From NCBI GenBank assembly GCA_964429575.1, contig CAYSCX010000056.1:1-12645 (forward strand): a stretch of DNA of 12,645 nt, in the 5' to 3' direction. This stretch comes from CAYSCX01 sp964429575 (GTDB taxonomy: Bacteria; Desulfobacterota; Binatia; Binatales; Binataceae). Shown piece by piece: positions 1-6,300 of this stretch. The notes beneath the pieces are model-generated. The model was not told the origin of the DNA, made no database searches, and saw only the letters and a program-made list of their open reading frames with translations. The stretch's first letter is position 1. Each line of letters begins with the position of its first letter. Both the position numbers and the translations under genes were made by a program.

Positions 1-398
1 ACCTTCGCGCCCACCGACTCCACCCTCACCACGTTCGCCACGCCCGCTCCATAAGCCTGCGCGAGCCGGGACTCGATCGACGCGCCAAGGCTTTCCATGT
101 GAGCAACCTTCGGCAGCCTCACCAGGAACGAGTTGGAACCCGTCCCGCCAAAGTCCTGCACAGTCGCCTCACCCAGGTTGAGTGGGCTCAACGCGGCGCG
201 AATGCTCTGTGCATTGGTCGGCTTCGAAAACTCGATCTGCACGACGCTGCCCCCGACGAAGTCAACTCCGTAGTTAAGTCCGACGCTGAACAGCAGGATT
301 ATCGCGGCGAGGTTGATGAGTGTGGAAAGCGTCACGAAGATGTAGCGCTTTCCGACGAAGTCGATGTTCAGGTTGGGCGGAATGAACTGAAGTGACAT
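1..398 (-). CDS. secF: Protein translocase subunit SecF, N-terminal part (cut by window edge)
   Basis: SecF is the inner-membrane partner of SecD, which together use the proton gradient to help proteins leave the SecYEG channel. About 132 residues are visible. The protein starts at an ATG at 396-398 and opens with a short polar stretch ending NIDFVGKR, a hallmark of SecF N termini. A first membrane helix follows at about residues 20-40. Next comes GVDFVGG (about residues 43-49), the SecF form of the conserved GxDFxGG motif; SecD carries GxDLxGG instead. The remaining sequence is the start of the periplasmic P1-like domain. The frame stays open to base 1, so the other membrane helices lie outside. 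No strong Shine-Dalgarno site is seen. Unusually, the gene just upstream is a zinc-finger protein rather than secD. Identity is secure from the motif and the order of elements. Confidence 0.93.
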   Translation of the reverse strand, partial: MSLQFIPPNLNIDFVGKRYIFVTLSTLINLAAIILLFSVGLNYGVDFVGGSVVQIEFSKPTNAQSIRAALSPLNLGEATVQDFGGTGSNSFLVRLPKVAHMESLGASIESRLAQAYGAGVANVVRVESVGAK

Positions 399-440
399 CG
401 CGGGCTCTGCGCTTGGACCGGTTCGTGCGGGACGCTGCCT

Positions 441-460
441 GCGCGCGTCTCAGCGCGCGC
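441..460. repeat. GC hairpin at the stop codon ahead of secF
   Basis: Bases 441-447 and 454-460 are perfect complements (seven G/C pairs around a six-base loop). The hairpin spans the stop codon of the upstream gene (450-452) in the 51-base gap before secF. There is no T-run, so it does not look like a classical terminator. A role in partial termination or mRNA processing is only a guess. Confidence 0.35.
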
Positions 461-869
461 CCGCTTTGGCTCGGCGCGCAGTTCGCTTGCTTCGTGCGGG
501 GCGGGCTCCAGCCTTCGATCGCGACGCGCGCCGCACGGCCGGTTCGGGCTTGCTGCACGCACCGCAAATGTTGTGCTGGTTGGTGGGATCCTCGACCAGC
601 CCGTCATCAAGCGAGTGGCACACTTTCATGCACTGCGAGCAGATGAAGTAGATGCCCTCGATGGTCTTGTTGATGCGCTCGCGGTTGAGGATTCGTCCGC
701 GGAGCTTTTCGATGCGGATGCCCAGTAGATCGAGGTACTGGCGCTTGATCTTGCGTCTGCCCGCTTCGTCTTTTGGAAGATCCGCATCCTCCTCGGTCTC
801 ATCGGAGAAGTCGGCGAAGCTTGCGTAGCGCTCTCGTTTGCTGGATTTACGCTTGCGCGATCGTGCCAT
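450..869 (-). CDS. Zinc-finger protein with histone-H1-like basic tail (hypothetical)
   Basis: I do not recognise this 139-aa protein. It has three visible parts. Residues 1-45 are charged: a basic start, then an acidic patch (DETEEDAD, 23-30), then basic again. Residues 45-72 look helical. Residues 77-105 form a likely zinc site with C77-x2-C80 and C102-x2-C105, plus C84 and H85 between them. The last 35 residues are almost only Arg, Lys, Ala, Ser, Gly and Pro, with KAGAR occurring twice (119-123 and 135-139), as in bacterial histone-H1-like tails. Such tails usually bind nucleic acid, so a DNA- or RNA-binding role is a reasonable inference but unproven. It starts 19 bases after the stop of the 56-aa zinc-ribbon gene, and secF follows 51 bases downstream, which suggests one transcript. 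Confidence 0.75.
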   Translation of the reverse strand: MARSRKRKSSKRERYASFADFSDETEEDADLPKDEAGRRKIKRQYLDLLGIRIEKLRGRILNRERINKTIEGIYFICSQCMKVCHSLDDGLVEDPTNQHNICGACSKPEPAVRRASRSKAGARPARSKRTARRAKAGAR

Positions 870-888
870 GGGCGGTTACCGTCCGCTC

Positions 889-1059
889 TCAGCGCATGCG
901 GCCGACGACGCCGCACGCCTTCTCGCACACCAGGAAGAAGCCCTTGCGGCCGTGACCCGCGAACATCGTAACTTTGCTGTCCGCTCCGCACTTGGGGCAC
1001 AGATGCTTGTGCTGAGCGACGCCGCCTTTTTCGGCAGTCCTTGCCTTCTTCTCCGCCAT
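889..1059 (-). CDS. Small zinc-ribbon protein, 56 aa (hypothetical)
   Basis: An ATG at 1057-1059 opens a 56-codon frame ending in TGA at 889-891. The protein begins with a short Lys-rich stretch (MAEKKARTAEK). It then carries CPKC at 21-24 and CEKAC at 45-49, giving the zinc-ribbon pattern C-x2-C-x20-C-x3-C, with Gly, Arg and Phe between (GHGRKGFF, 36-43). Size, charge and cysteine spacing resemble small ribosome- or RNA-associated zinc ribbons, but I cannot assign a family. The gene is first in an apparent minus-strand operon with the 139-aa zinc-finger gene (19-base gap) and secF. Upstream only a weak GGA-like ribosome site is visible. The regular cysteine pattern and tight spacing make it likely real despite its short length. 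Confidence 0.72.
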   Translation of the reverse strand: MAEKKARTAEKGGVAQHKHLCPKCGADSKVTMFAGHGRKGFFLVCEKACGVVGRMR

Positions 1060-1465
1060 TTCCGATTAGACTCGACTTGTAGATTCGTGATTGGCGGCGC
1101 GCGCGGCGCCGAGGATGCAAAACGACCCGGTCGACGATCAGTCTGCCGCCCGGGCGCGTGAAGTGTCAGCGTAAGGCGCGCCCTAGCGCGTAGTCAATAG
1201 CCGCGGCGCAGCGCGGTTGCGCGCAATGATCGAGCCGCGGCGAGCCAGCTTCGCGCGGCGCGAGCGACTCAAAGAAGGCCCTTGAATGCCTTTTGGATGA
1301 TGGCCGGGTGCGCGTTACCGTCGCCGCCCCAGCTCGACTGCGATCAAGCCGGCCGCCGCCGCACCGGACCGCGACGGTGCCTTCCTACTTCGGCTTCGTC
1401 TGCCCAGCGTCGTCGACACCGCGCCTAGGTATAGCGATGACACCGCCGCTCAAGTCGTTGCTGCG
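1060..1465. other. Gene-free stretch of about 400 bases
   Basis: No convincing gene is seen. The minus strand has no ATG at all in this interval, so the zinc-ribbon operon does not extend upstream with a normal start. The plus strand offers only a 19-aa frame (1115-1174) and a Pro/Arg-rich frame (1293-1559) that runs into the opposite-strand secreted-protein gene; neither resembles a protein. The promoter of the zinc-ribbon operon should lie at the left end, but I cannot point to clear -35/-10 boxes. The stretch contains one copy of a 17-base direct repeat at 1210-1226. Confidence 0.6.
1210..1226. repeat. 17-base direct repeat, copy 1
   Basis: The sequence agcgcggttgcgcgcaa here is repeated exactly at 1975-1991. 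The two copies flank the secreted-protein gene at 1466-1885. Each copy can form a small GCGC/GCGC hairpin around GGTT. Confidence 0.6.
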
Positions 1466-1885
1466 CTACGGACCTCCAGACTTGATGAAATTGACGGGAA
1501 ACCCCTCGAACGAGCTGGGAAGCCGGCTCTTCACAACGTCGACGTACCAGACGCCGTGAGCATCTGTCCCACGCTCGACATAGACATTGAATGCCGCCTC
1601 TCGTGAATCGGGGTAGTGAAGTCCTAGTTCATCGATCAGCTTCTCCGCGACTAGGTCTCGGACCTGCGACTGATCGGCAAAAACATCCAGCGCGTTCTGC
1701 GCCCGTAAAACTTCAGCGTCCGGAGGCGGCGGGGCAGCCACCGGTGCAGCGCCGTCCGTAAGCTCGGCCTCGACCGGAACCTCCGGCGTGTATTCGCCGC
1801 CGTCTAACACATCGGCGAGGACAATCTGCGGTGGTATCGACAGCGCAACCACAGCGATCACGGCCAGCAGACCAGCCCTCAGCAT
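1466..1885 (-). CDS. Small secreted protein of unknown function
   Basis: This 139-aa protein opens with a clear signal peptide: a hydrophobic core at residues 4-24 ending in VLA, with likely cleavage before D25. A Pro/Ala-rich linker follows at about 45-57, including APPPP. The mature domain (60-139) is mixed helix and strand, with a possible WYVDVVKS strand near 113-120. I recognise no family or catalytic motif, so it is a hypothetical exported or periplasmic protein. The start is well supported: TAGGTG on the minus strand (1891-1896) sits five bases before the ATG. The AT-rich stretch behind it (about 1893-1930, with TAGATAT) could hold the promoter. It is a single gene, divergent from trmI, and lies between the two copies of the 17-base repeat. 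Confidence 0.72.
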   Translation of the reverse strand: MLRAGLLAVIAVVALSIPPQIVLADVLDGGEYTPEVPVEAELTDGAAPVAAPPPPDAEVLRAQNALDVFADQSQVRDLVAEKLIDELGLHYPDSREAAFNVYVERGTDAHGVWYVDVVKSRLPSSFEGFPVNFIKSGGP

Positions 1886-1974
1886 GATCTCACCTATATC
1901 TAATTCGACCCGGCAGAAAGAATATGAACGCCACCGTCTCCTGTTAGGCCGCCACCTGCAATCTGGCTCACTCT

Positions 1975-1991
1975 AGCGCGGTTGCGCGCAA
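1975..1991. repeat. 17-base direct repeat, copy 2
   Basis: An exact second copy of agcgcggttgcgcgcaa (first copy at 1210-1226). It lies between the start of the secreted-protein gene and the TTG start of trmI. Confidence 0.6.
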
Positions 1992-2020
1992 GCGGCGATG
2001 CGTTTATGCGTTGAACCAGC

Positions 2021-2878
2021 TTGAATCAGACGCTCGCAGAGAATGACGCGGTCCTGTTCATCGATCGCAAGGGACGCAGGTACTTGAAGCTCCTGCGCCG
2101 CGGCCAGAAGCTGCTCATCCGCGGCGAACTCGGCGCCGACGAGGTGATTGGTCTGAGCGAAGGTTCGCGCGTCAAGTTCAGCACCGGCGAAACTTTCCTG
2201 GTCCTTCGCCCCACTTACGCGGACCTGATTCCGCATCTGCCGCGCGCGGCGCAAGTGATCTATCCAAAAGACACCGGACCACTGCTGATTTGGGGTGACG
2301 TTTTTCCCGGCGCGACGGTCATCGAGGGTGGCGTCGGCGCCGGCGCCTTCACGCTCGCGTTGCTCCGCGCGGTCGGACCGCAGGGCCGCCTCATTTCGTA
2401 CGAAGTGCGCGAAGACATGGCGAACGCGGCGCGCCGAAATGTGCGCGACTTCCACGGTGACGCGCCCAACTGGGAGCTAAAGGTACGCGACCTCTTCCAA
2501 GGATTCGACGAAACCGGCGCCGACCGCCTCTTCCTCGATCTTTCAGAGCCGTGGCTGGCCCTCAAGGTCGTAGCGCGCGCGCTCCGTCCCGGTGGCGTGT
2601 TGGTCTGCTACGTTCCGACCGCGCTGCAACTCAAGGAAACCGTTGACGCGATTCAGGCGCACTCCGGCTTTGGCGAAGTCGAATCATTCGAGACGTTGCT
2701 TCGTCATTGGCAGGTGAAGGGACTGAGCGTGCGCCCGCTGCATCGGATGGTCGCGCACTCGGCGTTCATCATCGTGGCGCGACGGCTCGCCGATGGCGCG
2801 CGCGAGCCGTTTGCTGCCGACGCGCTGGTCGAGGAAGAGGCCGAAACCGGCGCAAGCGATGAGGAATCGAAGGAGTGA
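2021..2878 (+). CDS. trmI: tRNA (adenine-N1)-methyltransferase, TrmI family (m1A58)
   Basis: TrmI transfers a methyl group from S-adenosylmethionine to N1 of A58 in the T-loop of tRNA, which stabilises the tRNA fold; bacterial enzymes are homotetramers. The 285-aa protein has the family layout. A small N-terminal beta domain contains VLFIDRKGRRYL (11-22). The linker motif RPTYADLIPHL lies at 63-73. The Rossmann methyltransferase domain has SAM motif I VIEGGVGAGAFT at 100-111, the acidic end of the next strand at YEVRED (127-132), and DLSEPW at 173-178, matching the usual DxPxPW. The C-terminal signature HRMVAHSAFIIVARR is at 241-255. An acidic tail follows (270-285). The start is TTG at 2021: an in-frame TGA at 2012-2014 closes the frame upstream, and no later start keeps the conserved N terminus. 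No good Shine-Dalgarno precedes it. It appears to be a single gene. Confidence 0.93.
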   Translation: MNQTLAENDAVLFIDRKGRRYLKLLRRGQKLLIRGELGADEVIGLSEGSRVKFSTGETFLVLRPTYADLIPHLPRAAQVIYPKDTGPLLIWGDVFPGATVIEGGVGAGAFTLALLRAVGPQGRLISYEVREDMANAARRNVRDFHGDAPNWELKVRDLFQGFDETGADRLFLDLSEPWLALKVVARALRPGGVLVCYVPTALQLKETVDAIQAHSGFGEVESFETLLRHWQVKGLSVRPLHRMVAHSAFIIVARRLADGAREPFAADALVEEEAETGASDEESKE

Positions 2879-2900
2879 CGCGCCCGTGGAACCCTGGCAC

Positions 2901-2954
2901 GGTGTTGAGAAAGGCCTCGAATTCGAAAACAGTCCCGACTCTGGCTTCAACACC
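2901..2954. repeat. Palindromic intergenic element after trmI
   Basis: The arms ggtgttga (2901-2908) and tcaacacc (2947-2954) are perfect inverted repeats. They enclose a perfect ten-base palindrome tcgaattcga (2917-2926). There is no T-run, so a terminator is unlikely. The element lies inside an open 31-codon frame from GTG 2886 to TAA 2979-2981, which has AAGGAG ten bases ahead at the end of trmI; I consider that frame more likely a by-product of the repeat than a gene. Confidence 0.5.
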
Positions 2955-2993
2955 CTGCGCGAAAGATGGCCGCCTTCCTAATCTTCTCCCCCG

Positions 2994-3023
2994 GAGACAC
3001 GAGAGAGGGAGACGCGAGAGAGG
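2994..3023. repeat. 15-base purine-rich tandem repeat (two units)
   Basis: Two adjacent 15-base units (2994-3008 and 3009-3023) differ at one position and are followed by the start of a third (gag). The first unit can also pair with the pyrimidine run at 2985-2990 (tctccc against gggaga at 3007-3012). It lies about 35 bases upstream of the choice-of-anchor-D gene. Confidence 0.6.
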
Positions 3024-3057
3024 GAGCGAAGGCGGCAGAATAGCCGTGCGTTGAGCC

Positions 3058-3534
3058 ATGCTAAGAGGAATAGAAATTGTCGCCAGCGTGGTCTTGTGCA
3101 CGGCGCTGGGAGCGGCTGGCGTGTACGCCGCCACGCTGACCGTAACCGATGTTGACGACCGGGCCAAACCGCTGTCCAACCAGGCCGAGCTTTGGTGCGG
3201 GAAGGTGACTGTGGGTGCCTGCGGAGGGAAGACCCTGGAGCTGGTCAACCGCGGAGATCGGTCGATTGCAATTGAGTTGAGGATCAGTGGCCGCGGGTTC
3301 GAACCCGGGGAGACTGGATCGTTCACTTGGGGCTACACAGGGACTGAGGAGCCGTTCTCTGTTGAAGAGTGCGGCGCGTTGCTTAGGCCCGGCGTGGGGT
3401 GCAGATGGAGTGTCGATTTCTGTCCGGAAACTCCGGGAGCGAAGATTGGCTCGTTGAGGATTCTTGGCGATGACGAGTTCGTCTATAGGTTCCGGTTGAA
3501 AGGGACTGGGGTCATCGATCATACCGGGAAGTGA
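3058..3534 (+). CDS. Secreted choice-of-anchor-D / ASH-like Ig-fold protein
   Basis: This 158-aa protein has a signal peptide (hydrophobic 8-24, likely cleavage after VYA) and one Ig-like beta domain at about 48-151. That domain matches the ASPM-SPD-2-Hydin (ASH) or choice-of-anchor-D type: VTVGACGGKTLELVNRG (50-66), then a Cys-containing segment, then LRPGVGCRWSVDFCPETPGAKIG (109-131, the usual LxPGxxCxxxVxFxPxxxGxxxG), ending in FRLKGTG (145-151). Such domains are binding modules on exported or surface proteins; no enzymatic residues are seen. Five cysteines lie in the mature part (47, 55, 105, 115, 122). Base use differs from its neighbours: six of eleven Arg codons are AGA or AGG, against mostly CGC in trmI. 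No clear Shine-Dalgarno precedes the ATG. It is flanked by repeats on both sides, suggesting acquired DNA. Confidence 0.78.
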   Translation: MLRGIEIVASVVLCTALGAAGVYAATLTVTDVDDRAKPLSNQAELWCGKVTVGACGGKTLELVNRGDRSIAIELRISGRGFEPGETGSFTWGYTGTEEPFSVEECGALLRPGVGCRWSVDFCPETPGAKIGSLRILGDDEFVYRFRLKGTGVIDHTGK

Positions 3535-3550
3535 CGGGATTGGACCTCCG

Positions 3551-3685
3551 TACCTCGTCGCGGGCAAGCGCGACGAGGCGCACGCGATGCTCGCCGAAAT
3601 CTACCGCTGGTTCACCGAGGGCATCGACACCGCCGACCTAACCCCTGACCCCTTCCCCGTTCGACTTCGCTCAGGGCAGGCCTAA
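3551..3685 (+). pseudogene. Relic of an adenylate-cyclase/TPR-type protein C terminus
   Basis: This frame reads YLVAGKRDEAHAMLAEIY and then RWFTEGIDTADL before running into repeat sequence and a TAA at 3683-3685. From memory, GxxxEAxxLLAxxYxWFTEGFDTxDL is the usual end of large proteins with an adenylate/guanylate cyclase domain, an AAA ATPase and TPR repeats. Only the last 30 or so codons remain (3551-3640), with no start of its own, and the normal final residues are replaced by the dispersed repeat that starts near 3641. It is out of frame with the gene before it. I take it as a decayed fragment with no product. The assignment rests on one short motif. Confidence 0.55.
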
Positions 3686-3698
3686 AGGGAAGGGGAAC
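3641..3698. repeat. Dispersed-type intergenic repeat with 9-bp hairpin
   Basis: The arms ccccttccc (3649-3657) and gggaagggg (3687-3695) are perfect inverted repeats. Between them lies ttcgacttcgctcagggcag (3660-3679). Its complement, containing CCCTGAGCGAAGTCGAA, is a sequence I recall as a common intergenic repeat in many environmental bacterial genomes. The hairpin could also end transcription of the upstream plus-strand gene, but no T-run follows. The element abuts the cyclase relic. Confidence 0.55.
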
Positions 3699-3807
3699 CG
3701 GCGAGAGCAAGTCATCTTTCAAGCAGGCAGGATTTGGACCAGCGCTTGGTCTGATTGGTCTGTTTCAGGGATTTGTCAACACCCTTCGACTTGCGCGCGC
3801 GCGAGTT

Positions 3808-6276
3808 TCACCTCCCCAACAACGAATCGACGAAGCGGCCCAGGGCGCCGAACATGTCCGACGATGACGGCGTAGGCGCCGCCACGGGTTGCGCTACCGG
3901 CGCCGCGGCGGCCGGCGGAGCCTCGGCAGAGACGCTCACCGGTGCGGTGGGCGCCGACGCGTACATGCCGCCGCCGTGCAGCGGGCACATCTGAGTCGGC
4001 GCGCTACCAACCAGAAACGGCAGCGAGATTGCGCGCGGGCATCCCGGAGTCGCGAGCCCGCCGGTGAACGGATCGATGTTCGCCATCTCGATTCCGATCG
4101 GTTCTGGAAAGTCGTGCGCCGTCGCCGGCTCGACCTCGGTCATGAAGCGCGCCCAGGCGGGCAGCGCAGCCTGTGCACCGGTGAGTCCGGTGTCGCGCGG
4201 TTGATCGAAGCCGACCCACACCGCGCACACGACGTCGGGCGTGTAACCGACAAAGTACGCGTCGCGGTAGTCGTTCGTGGTGCCGGTTTTTCCGGCGGCC
4301 GGAAAGTTCACGCCCATCAATTGCGCGCCGGCGCCGGTTCCATACTTCATCACGGCTTCGAGCACGCCCGTCATTACGTACGCGACCGGCGGGCGCAGCA
4401 CCTGGCGCGATTCATCGCGATGCGTGTAGATGACGCGGCCGCGGCCGTCCACCACCGCCTCGACCGCGTACGGCGGCGACGCGACTCCACCGCTCGCAAA
4501 GACCTGGTATGCCGACGCGAGATCGAGCAGCGTCACTTCGCCCGCGCCGATCGCGATCGGCGGATACGGCGCAAGGTGATCGTGGATGCCCAGGTCGTGC
4601 GCCGTGTTCACGATGTTCGACGCGTGCACGAGACTGCCGACGTACGCCGCAGGCACGTTGCGCGATTCGATGATCGCTTCGGCGACGGTGACATCACCCT
4701 TGTAGATGCCGTCGTAGTTGACCGGCGTCCACGCGCCGATCGTTATGGGCCGGTCTGGAAGCACCGACGCGAGCGTGAGCGCGGGTTGAAACGGTGCGCG
4801 CTCCGGGTCGAGCGCTGTGACGTAGGTGATCGGCTTGAATGCGGAGCCGGGCTGGCGGTGCGCGAGGGCGGCGCGATTGAATTGGCTTTGCGCATAATCC
4901 CGCCCGCCGATCATTGCGCGAATCGCGCCGTCCTCGGCATCAAGCGCGACCAGCGCGGACTGGAGCGGCCCGCGAGCCGCATCGCGCTTTAGGCTGCGAC
5001 GATCGCGCTCGAGCCGCGCAAGATTCGCGACGATCGCGTCGTGCGCGGACGCCTGCGCTTCCACGTCGAGCGTCGTGTAAACCTTTACGCCGCGAAGATT
5101 TCCGTCGAATCCCGCAATGTGCGCCACAAAGCTGGTGACAAAATCGGTGAAGTACGGCGCGCGGCGAAGTCCCGGCGCCTTGGCCACCGCAACCGGCTTG
5201 CGAAGCGCCGCGGCATGGGTCGCCTCGTCAATCACGCCCGACTCGCGCATGACGTGCAGCACGATGTCGCGGCGCGACTGGCTGCGCGCGGCATTGCGGC
5301 GCGGATCGTAGAGCGTCGGCGCACGGACCATTCCGATCAGCACTGCGGCCTCTTCGGGCGTCACCTTGGCGAGGTCCTTGTTGAACAGATAACGCGCTGC
5401 GAGCGGCAGACCCGCCACCGGCGTACCGCCGTAGTCGCCCATCGCGACGTCGTTGACGTAGCGTTCGAGAATCTCGTTCTTGGTGAGCCGCAGCTCGAGC
5501 ACCAGCGCGACCGCGAGCTCCTTGAACTTGCGGCTGAAGGTACGCTCGCGCCGATCCATGAAGGTGCGCGCGAGCTGCTGCGTGATCGTGCTGGCGCCCT
5601 GCGCAAGCCGCCGCTGGCGAATGTTTTGTACCGCCGCCGCGATTATGCGAACCGGGTTGAAGCCCGGGTGGTAGTAGAACCAGTTGTCCTCGACCGCGAG
5701 TAACCCGTTCGTCAGGTACGGCGGAACGTCGCGCAGCTGCACCTCGACTCGTTCCGCGGGCGTGCCCTCCAGCAACCGGCCGATCACCTCGGGCTCGAGC
5801 GTCGCAGTCTTGCGCGCGACTCCGAATGCATCAGCGATGCCGGTCACGCGATCGCCCTTGAGTGAAATTCGCGCGATCGACGCCGGGTACTCACGCGCGC
5901 CGACCTTGAACGCGCGCGTGTACAGAGTGACTGTGCCCTTCGACCATGAATACTCGCCGGGGCGCTGCGCCGCCGTGGTCTGTGCGTAGCTTAGATGGTT
6001 GAGCCGATCGGCGAGCTTGAGGCGATCGAGATCGTCGCCAATTCGGATGACCGTCGGCGCCGAGTACACCGCCGAAGTCAGGGCGCCGCGTCGTTGCTCA
6101 ATCAGCGCCGAGATTTCCGAATAGAGTCCGGCGCCATAGAAGCCGACCGCGAATGCGACGAATAGAAACGCCGCCGCTCCGATGTGCGAAAGTTTGAAGC
6201 CGCGGATGCGCACGTCGCGCAGCCGCTTGCGCTTGCGCCGCCTCCCCCTTTCTGCGCCCGCTGCCGCCTTCGCCAT
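3808..6276 (-). CDS. mrcB: Penicillin-binding protein 1b (class A, bifunctional)
   Basis: This enzyme polymerises lipid II into glycan strands and cross-links the peptides, acting from the inner membrane into the periplasm. The 822-aa protein is full length for the family. It has a basic cytoplasmic start (11-28), one membrane helix (about 32-52), and a UB2H-like region (70-160) typical of PBP1b. The GT51 transglycosylase has catalytic E196 in EDNWFYYHPG, then GASTITQQLART (227-238), RKFKELAVALVLE (249-261) and KNEILERYVND (266-276). The transpeptidase has S478-x2-K481 (GSAFK), S538-R539-N540 and K663-T664-G665. A low-complexity Ala/Pro/Ser tail lies at about 774-806. In E. coli the UB2H region receives the outer-membrane activator LpoB; no LpoB-like gene is seen here. 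It starts 24 bases after the adenosine-specific kinase gene and is probably cotranscribed with it. The ribosome site is weak. Confidence 0.95.
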   Translation of the reverse strand: MAKAAAGAERGRRRKRKRLRDVRIRGFKLSHIGAAAFLFVAFAVGFYGAGLYSEISALIEQRRGALTSAVYSAPTVIRIGDDLDRLKLADRLNHLSYAQTTAAQRPGEYSWSKGTVTLYTRAFKVGAREYPASIARISLKGDRVTGIADAFGVARKTATLEPEVIGRLLEGTPAERVEVQLRDVPPYLTNGLLAVEDNWFYYHPGFNPVRIIAAAVQNIRQRRLAQGASTITQQLARTFMDRRERTFSRKFKELAVALVLELRLTKNEILERYVNDVAMGDYGGTPVAGLPLAARYLFNKDLAKVTPEEAAVLIGMVRAPTLYDPRRNAARSQSRRDIVLHVMRESGVIDEATHAAALRKPVAVAKAPGLRRAPYFTDFVTSFVAHIAGFDGNLRGVKVYTTLDVEAQASAHDAIVANLARLERDRRSLKRDAARGPLQSALVALDAEDGAIRAMIGGRDYAQSQFNRAALAHRQPGSAFKPITYVTALDPERAPFQPALTLASVLPDRPITIGAWTPVNYDGIYKGDVTVAEAIIESRNVPAAYVGSLVHASNIVNTAHDLGIHDHLAPYPPIAIGAGEVTLLDLASAYQVFASGGVASPPYAVEAVVDGRGRVIYTHRDESRQVLRPPVAYVMTGVLEAVMKYGTGAGAQLMGVNFPAAGKTGTTNDYRDAYFVGYTPDVVCAVWVGFDQPRDTGLTGAQAALPAWARFMTEVEPATAHDFPEPIGIEMANIDPFTGGLATPGCPRAISLPFLVGSAPTQMCPLHGGGMYASAPTAPVSVSAEAPPAAAAPVAQPVAAPTPSSSDMFGALGRFVDSLLGR

Positions 6277-6300
6277 ATTGCCCGCGCTACGAAAGGCCCG

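Noticed and set aside
1115..1174. 19-aa plus-strand frame (MQNDPVDDQ...)
   Set aside because: Protein-like composition but no good ribosome site, very short, and nothing around it to support it.
1293..1559. 88-codon plus-strand frame
   Set aside because: Pro/Arg-rich, no recognisable domain, and its 3' part is antisense to the secreted-protein gene that has a clear ribosome site and signal peptide.
3737..3751. GACCA/TGGTC hairpin as terminator of mrcB
   Set aside because: Five-base stem with no T-run on the minus strand; too weak to call.
3889..4992. 367-codon plus-strand frame opposite mrcB
   Set aside because: Arg-rich antisense shadow of the PBP1b transpeptidase region with no domain features.
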